In this document: positions 5,759 through 9,164 of the stretch, piece after piece
Position numbering within the stretch: position 1 is the stretch's first letter
How the letters are laid out: every line of letters begins with the position of its first letter
NCBI GenBank assembly: GCA_016282415.1
Contig: JAEEKO010000058.1
Span: forward strand, 1-9,164
Source: Caryophanales bacterium
GTDB lineage: Bacteria; Bacillota_I; Bacilli_A; RF39; UBA660
Direction: 5' to 3'
Length of the DNA: 9,164 nucleotides
Translations under genes and position numbers: made by a program
Notes under the pieces: model-generated
Seen by the model: the letters and a program-made list of their open reading frames with translations, nothing else
The model's database searches: none
What the model was told of the DNA's origin: nothing

Positions 5759-6052
5759 ATGAATATGCAAAGTATAATGGCACAAGCACAAAAAATGCAA
5801 AGAGAAATTACTAGTAAGAAGGAAGCAATCAATAAAATGTTATTTGTTGGTGAATCCGAATTAGTAAATGTAACTGTTAATGGTAAAAAAGAGGTTACTA
5901 AAGTAGAAATTAAAAATGAAATTGATGCTTCTGATAAAGAAATGTTAGAAGATATGATTCTTCTTGCAACTAATAAAGCCATTAGTTTAGTTGATAAAGA
6001 AGTAGAAAAGCAATTAGGTCAATATAGTTCTGCACTTAATGGTTTAATGTAA
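5759..6052 (+). CDS. ybaB: YbaB/EbfC-family nucleoid-associated protein
   Basis: This is a 97-residue protein of the YbaB/EbfC family (YaaK in B. subtilis), small dimeric DNA-binding proteins. An N-terminal Met/Gln-rich helix (MNMQSIMAQAQKMQREI) is followed by a beta-hairpin core (VNVTVNGKKEVTKVEI), the acidic turn DKEMLEDMI and a C-terminal helix with LATNKAISLVDKEVEKQLG. All of these follow the family pattern. AGGAGG (5745-5750) overlaps the dnaX stop and sets the ATG start. The dnaX-ybaB-recR order is widely conserved in bacteria and supports the assignment. The precise biological role of the family is not settled; DNA compaction and a link to recombination repair have been proposed. It lies between dnaX and recR and overlaps recR by one base. 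Confidence 0.93.
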   Translation: MNMQSIMAQAQKMQREITSKKEAINKMLFVGESELVNVTVNGKKEVTKVEIKNEIDASDKEMLEDMILLATNKAISLVDKEVEKQLGQYSSALNGLM

Positions 6053-6651
6053 TGTATCCAAAAGTTTTAGATGAAACAATTAATTATTTAAAAAAACTAC
6101 CAGGTATTGGTGATAAAAGTGCAGAAAGAATGGCATTAGCATTATTAAGTTATGATGATCAAGAACTTGAACAATTTGGAACTTTAATTGCTAATATAAA
6201 AAAGAAATTACATCCATGTCCTATATGTGGTTATTTAACAGATTTAGAAAATGAATGTAGTATATGTGCTGATAGTGGTAGAGATAATAATTTAATTTGT
6301 GTAGTTGAAGATTATAAAAGTGCATTCTTATTTGAAAAGATGGGGACATTTAAAGGTAAATATCATATTTTAAATAATTTGATATCTCCAATGAATGGAA
6401 TTAATCCTGAAGATATAAATATTTTTTCATTATTTTCAAGAATTGAAAAACTAGATAATCCTGAAATTATCTTAGCTCTTAAATCAACGATGGAAGGTAA
6501 TGCGACAACTTTGTATATAACAAAAAAATTGGCTGGTAAACCAGTAACTATTTCAAGATTAGCTACCGGATTACCAATGGGTGCCGAAATTGATTACCTA
6601 GATGTTATGACATTAAGTGGAGCAATTGAAGATCGTAAAAAAATATCATAA
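6052..6651 (+). CDS. recR: Recombination mediator protein RecR
   Basis: This 199-residue protein is of normal family length. RecR works with RecO (and RecF) to load RecA on SSB-coated single-stranded DNA at gaps. The N-terminal helix-hairpin-helix is LPGIGDKSAERMA (16-28). The C4 zinc finger is C56, C59, C69, C72. The TOPRIM domain begins at VVEDYKSAFLFEK (conserved E86) and continues through KYHILNNLISPMNGINPEDI. The ending SRLATGLPMGAEIDYLD (168-184) is the standard RecR signature. The start ATG overlaps the upstream TAA (TAATG), indicating translational coupling to ybaB; no separate Shine-Dalgarno is evident. Confidence 0.97.
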   Translation: MYPKVLDETINYLKKLPGIGDKSAERMALALLSYDDQELEQFGTLIANIKKKLHPCPICGYLTDLENECSICADSGRDNNLICVVEDYKSAFLFEKMGTFKGKYHILNNLISPMNGINPEDINIFSLFSRIEKLDNPEIILALKSTMEGNATTLYITKKLAGKPVTISRLATGLPMGAEIDYLDVMTLSGAIEDRKKIS

Positions 6652-6688
6652 TTAAGATTCAGTTGAATAATATTAAATGGTGATTATA

Positions 6689-6865
6689 TTGCTAAAAAAA
6701 ATATTGCGACGTTTGGTTATAAGTATTTCATCAATTTATTTAATAAATATTTTTCTAAACGTTATTGATGTATTTATACCATTTAATATTTTATCAATTG
6801 TTATTGTATATCTATTAGATATTCCTGGAATAATAGCAATGATTATTTTGTCATATATTATTTAG
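6689..6865 (+). CDS. bofA: BofA-like small membrane protein
   Basis: This 58-residue hydrophobic protein has two predicted membrane segments (about residues 8-26 and 31-57). Its second half, IPFNILSIVIVYLLDIPGIIAMIILSYII, matches the BofA hallmark (in B. subtilis VPINLVTTAISGILGIPGIAALAVIKQFII), including the IPGI turn. BofA in B. subtilis inhibits the intramembrane protease SpoIVFB that activates sigma-K during sporulation. Position directly after recR is the same as in B. subtilis. TTG 6689 is preferred because GGTGAT (6679-6684) lies four bases upstream, like the dnaX site; an in-frame ATG at 6677 would add four residues but overlaps that ribosome site. It is shorter than B. subtilis BofA (87 residues), having lost most of the N-terminal region. 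Whether this organism sporulates cannot be seen here. Confidence 0.75.
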   Translation: MLKKILRRLVISISSIYLINIFLNVIDVFIPFNILSIVIVYLLDIPGIIAMIILSYII

Positions 6866-6878
6866 AATGGTGGGTTTT

Positions 6879-7685
6879 ATGAATAGCAGTAGTTTGAAAA
6901 TTATTTATGAAAAATTTAATGAGAATAAAATGTCTCATATTTTTTTAATTGAAACAAATGATATTGAGCAAACTACTGAAAACTTAAAAGATATAATTGC
7001 AACAATGATTAATAAACTAGATGGTTATGAAAAAGATAATATTATTAAAATGATGAATAATAATAATTTGTTGGATTATTATGTCATAGAACCAGATAAT
7101 AATTCTATAAAAAAAGATCAGATAGTTGCATTATTTGATAGTTGTAAATCAATACCTAACTATTTAAGTAATAAATACTATATCATTAAGGAAGCTGAAA
7201 AGATAAATATTAATTCTGAAAACCGCATTTTGAAGTTTATAGAAGAACCTGTACCTGGTGTTTATGGATTCTTAATATGTAATGATTCAAAACAATTACT
7301 AAAAACAATTATAAGTAGATGTCAGAGAATAATTGATTATTACCCAGATAAAATTGATTCAGAAAATATCGACGAAGTAATTATTAAATATATTAATGCC
7401 ATTGAGATGGATTCATCAATTAGTGTTAATTCAATCCTTAACGAACAATACTCTGAGCGATTAGAATATATAGATTGTTTTAACAAAATAAAAAGTATTT
7501 ATGAATTATTATTAAATAACCAATTAAATTGTAAGGAACTTGATAATTTAAAAAGATTAAATATTAAACAGATTTGTGGTAGAATAGCATTAATAAATGA
7601 AATTATTGAAAGATTAATTGCAAATTGTAATATTAAACTATGTTTGAATTACTTCATTTTAGAATTGAGGAAGTTAGATGAATAA
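6879..7685 (+). CDS. holB: DNA polymerase III clamp-loader delta' subunit
   Basis: This 268-residue protein is the non-ATPase clamp-loader partner of DnaX. It keeps the AAA+ fold, but the N-terminal region (SHIFLIETNDIEQ, 19-31) has no GK[T/S] P-loop, as expected for delta'. Conserved are the YIIKEAEKIN strand (101-110), NRILKFIEEP (115-124, equivalent to the NALLKTLEEP of DnaX) and the ISRCQ motif (145-149), which supplies the arginine finger to DnaX. The C-terminal collar domain is compact; the protein is shorter than B. subtilis HolB (about 330 residues). ATG 6879 is chosen because GGTGGG (6869-6874) sits four bases upstream; an in-frame ATG at 6867 overlaps that site. It begins 13 bp after bofA and overlaps ricT by eight bases. 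tmk, which usually precedes holB, is missing. Confidence 0.9.
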   Translation: MNSSSLKIIYEKFNENKMSHIFLIETNDIEQTTENLKDIIATMINKLDGYEKDNIIKMMNNNNLLDYYVIEPDNNSIKKDQIVALFDSCKSIPNYLSNKYYIIKEAEKININSENRILKFIEEPVPGVYGFLICNDSKQLLKTIISRCQRIIDYYPDKIDSENIDEVIIKYINAIEMDSSISVNSILNEQYSERLEYIDCFNKIKSIYELLLNNQLNCKELDNLKRLNIKQICGRIALINEIIERLIANCNIKLCLNYFILELRKLDE

Positions 7686-8454
7686 TATTTGTGGTGTTGA
7701 ATTCAAAACCGGTGGAAAATTATATAATTTTAATATTAACGGTTTAGATTTAAAAGTAAATGATTATGTTATTGTTGATACTGAAAAAGGATTACAATAT
7801 GCCAAGGTAATCAAAGTATTTGAAGGTGATACTTCAAATGTTAAACCAGTTGTTAGAATAGCTAGTGACAATGATAAAAAAACATTTGAGCAAAACTTGG
7901 TTGATGCATCTAAGACTTTAAAGAAAGCAAGAAATATTGCTGAAGAATTAAAACTAGAAATGAATATTATAGATGCTTCTTATACGTTTGATCGTAAACA
8001 ATTATTGTTTACATATGTGGCTGATAATCGTGTTGATTTTAGAGAGTTAGCAAAACGCTTAGCAAATGTTTATAAAACCAGAATCGAATTACATCAAATT
8101 GGTCCACGTGACAAAGCTAAAGAAGTATCTGGAATAGGAATATGTGGTCGTCAATTATGTTGTGTTAAAGTTTTAGGACATATTGATTCAGTAAGTATGA
8201 ATATGGCAAAAAACCAAGGTTTAGCACTAAATCCAAGTAAGATTAATGGTGCTTGTGGTCGTTTATTATGTTGCTTAGCATATGAAGATGAAGTATATTC
8301 TGAATGTCAATTCGGATTACCAAATGTTGGTCAAACGGTTGAAACTCCATATGGTAGTGGCAAAGTTATTAGTGTTGATATATTAAAGAGAAAATATAAT
8401 GTTAACATTGATGGTGATGTAAAAACCATTGAGGCTCCAAATGATAAAAAATGA
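7678..8454 (+). CDS. ricT: RicT/YaaT, PSP1-domain iron-sulfur regulatory protein
   Basis: This 258-residue protein belongs to the PSP1 family. In B. subtilis RicT (YaaT) forms a complex with RicA and RicF that carries [4Fe-4S] clusters and directs RNase Y in mRNA maturation, with effects on sporulation, competence and biofilm. The family hallmark is clear: GIGICGRQLCC (C156, C161, C162), NGACGRLLCC (C193, C198, C199) and C210 in YSEC. All seven cysteines fall in the conserved core. The N-terminus (GVEFKTGGKLYNF) and the segment RELAKRLANVYKTRIELHQIGPRDKAKEV are also typical. The start overlaps the holB stop (ATGAATAA), with GAGG at 7667-7670 as ribosome site. It ends in TGA, showing that TGA is a stop in this organism. 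Its partners RicA and RicF are not in the window. Confidence 0.94.
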   Translation: MNNICGVEFKTGGKLYNFNINGLDLKVNDYVIVDTEKGLQYAKVIKVFEGDTSNVKPVVRIASDNDKKTFEQNLVDASKTLKKARNIAEELKLEMNIIDASYTFDRKQLLFTYVADNRVDFRELAKRLANVYKTRIELHQIGPRDKAKEVSGIGICGRQLCCVKVLGHIDSVSMNMAKNQGLALNPSKINGACGRLLCCLAYEDEVYSECQFGLPNVGQTVETPYGSGKVISVDILKRKYNVNIDGDVKTIEAPNDKK

Positions 8455-9139
8455 TTTATTTGATTATGAACCATATAAAATTTATCAAGATAATCAATTC
8501 TTTAAATTTTCGCTTGATTCAATTTTATTAGGGGAATATGTTGATAAAAAAAATAAAGATAAAAAAGTAATTGATTTATGTTGTGGTAATGGGGCAATTC
8601 CATTAATTCTTCATTATTACGGTTTTAGTAATTTAACTGGTTTAGAATTGCAAAAACCAATTTATGATTTAGCAATAGCTAGTTTGAAGGAAAACAAAGT
8701 TGAGAATATTAATATAATCAATGATGATGTTAATAATGTTCGCCATCTTTTTAAAAGTGAATCATTTGATATTGTTACTTGTAATCCACCATACTTTAAA
8801 ACTAATCATTCTTCATTAATTAATGATAATGAAATAAAAGCAATTGCCAGACACGAAATTAAATTAGATTTAGATAACTTATTAAAAAATGCTGCATATT
8901 TATTAACTAATAATGGTATATTATATATGGTTCATCGCAGTGAACGATTATTTGAAATTGCTAATATTAGTAATCACTATCATTTAACTATTAAAGAAGT
9001 GGTTTTTATTGCAAGTAATCAAGATAACTATGATATGGTTTTAATAAAATTAATTAAAAACGGTAACGATGGTGTTAAAATTAAAATGATTAATGATATA
9101 AACTCATATAAGAGTTATAAAAATATGTTTGAGAGATGA
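8441..9139 (+). CDS. trmN6: tRNA1(Val) adenine-37 N6-methyltransferase (TrmN6/YabB)
   Basis: This is a 232-residue class I SAM-dependent methyltransferase. Motif I is VIDLCCGNGAIPL (43-55), an acidic SAM-ribose residue lies in LTGLELQ (65-71), and the catalytic N6-adenine motif is CNPPYF (114-119). FKFSLDSILLGEYV near the N-terminus matches the YabB/TrmN6 start. The E. coli family member methylates A37 of tRNA-Val; the B. subtilis YabB neighbourhood (yaaT-yabA-yabB) is preserved except that yabA, the replication-initiation regulator, is missing. ATG 8441 is preferred, with GAGG (8431-8434) six bases upstream; a TTG at 8429 would add four residues and overlap this ribosome site. It overlaps ricT by 14 bp. 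The exact tRNA substrate is inferred from the family; other small NPPY methyltransferases are possible. Confidence 0.88.
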   Translation: MIKNDLFDYEPYKIYQDNQFFKFSLDSILLGEYVDKKNKDKKVIDLCCGNGAIPLILHYYGFSNLTGLELQKPIYDLAIASLKENKVENINIINDDVNNVRHLFKSESFDIVTCNPPYFKTNHSSLINDNEIKAIARHEIKLDLDNLLKNAAYLLTNNGILYMVHRSERLFEIANISNHYHLTIKEVVFIASNQDNYDMVLIKLIKNGNDGVKIKMINDINSYKSYKNMFER

Positions 9140-9143
9140 TTTT

Positions 9144-9164
9144 ATGAAATTAATAGTAGGTTTA
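9144..9164 (+). CDS. pth: Probable peptidyl-tRNA hydrolase, first seven codons only
   Basis: ATG 9144 begins MKLIVGL and runs off the window. This matches the very conserved Pth start (MKLIVGLGNPG), an enzyme that releases peptides from stalled peptidyl-tRNA. It begins four bases after the trmN6 stop on the same strand. Only seven residues are visible and no strong Shine-Dalgarno is seen, so the name is a guess. Confidence 0.45.

Noticed and set aside
5446..5982. 178-codon antisense ORF across the dnaX/ybaB boundary
   Set aside because: It spans two well-supported genes in the opposite strand, has a low-complexity Ser/Ile/Leu-rich translation and no recognisable motif.
8100..8116. TCCACGTGAC in ricT as a degenerate parS
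   Set aside because: The right half does not match and the bases encode the conserved GPRDK segment.

Overview
The window is a low-GC Bacillota-type chromosome segment close to the replication origin. It holds the 3' end of gyrB, all of gyrA, an SRP RNA gene, tadA, dnaX, a ybaB-family gene, recR, a bofA-like gene, holB, ricT (yaaT), trmN6 (yabB) and the first seven codons of a probable pth. The order resembles the Bacillus subtilis gyrB-gyrA ... tadA-scr-dnaX-yaaK-recR-bofA-holB-yaaT-yabB region but is more compact: nothing lies where tmk, yaaL, yaaQ, yaaR and yabA sit in B. subtilis. TGA is a true stop (ricT and trmN6 end with it), so this is not a code-4 mollicute. The Bacillus-like order, BofA and RicT point to an AT-rich, possibly uncultured lineage of class Bacilli (Erysipelotrichales/RF39-like is a guess).

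Region 1 (1-3156) is the gyrase operon, both subunits co-directional. Region 2 (3157-3639) is a 483-bp gene-free stretch packed with six exact copies of TGTTCCACGTGGAACA, a perfect match to the ParB centromere consensus parS, and two exact copies of ATTTCCCGGGAAAT, the known Noc binding site (NBS). A third NBS lies inside dnaX. Most copies sit at the centre of longer perfect palindromes whose outer arms differ from copy to copy but stay self-complementary. The first copy is followed by a T-run and probably also ends gyrA transcription; the last forms an imperfect hairpin with a T-run whose edge overlaps the likely -35 of the SRP RNA promoter.

Region 3 (3640-9164) starts with a short SRP RNA that carries its own terminator. 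It continues as one tightly packed + strand cluster: tadA, then a strong promoter for dnaX-ybaB-recR-bofA-holB-ricT-trmN6-(pth). Genes overlap or nearly abut and no terminator is visible between them. The products cover the DNA polymerase III clamp loader (DnaX, delta'), recombination repair (RecR), a nucleoid-associated protein, tRNA modification (TadA, TrmN6), an RNA-processing regulator (RicT) and a small membrane protein (BofA-like).

The item most worth attention is the clustered parS/NBS array: a compact centromere-like element that places ParB and Noc sites side by side. A second lead is an A7 tract in dnaX directly followed by a -1 frame TGA, which could yield a gamma-like short clamp-loader subunit.
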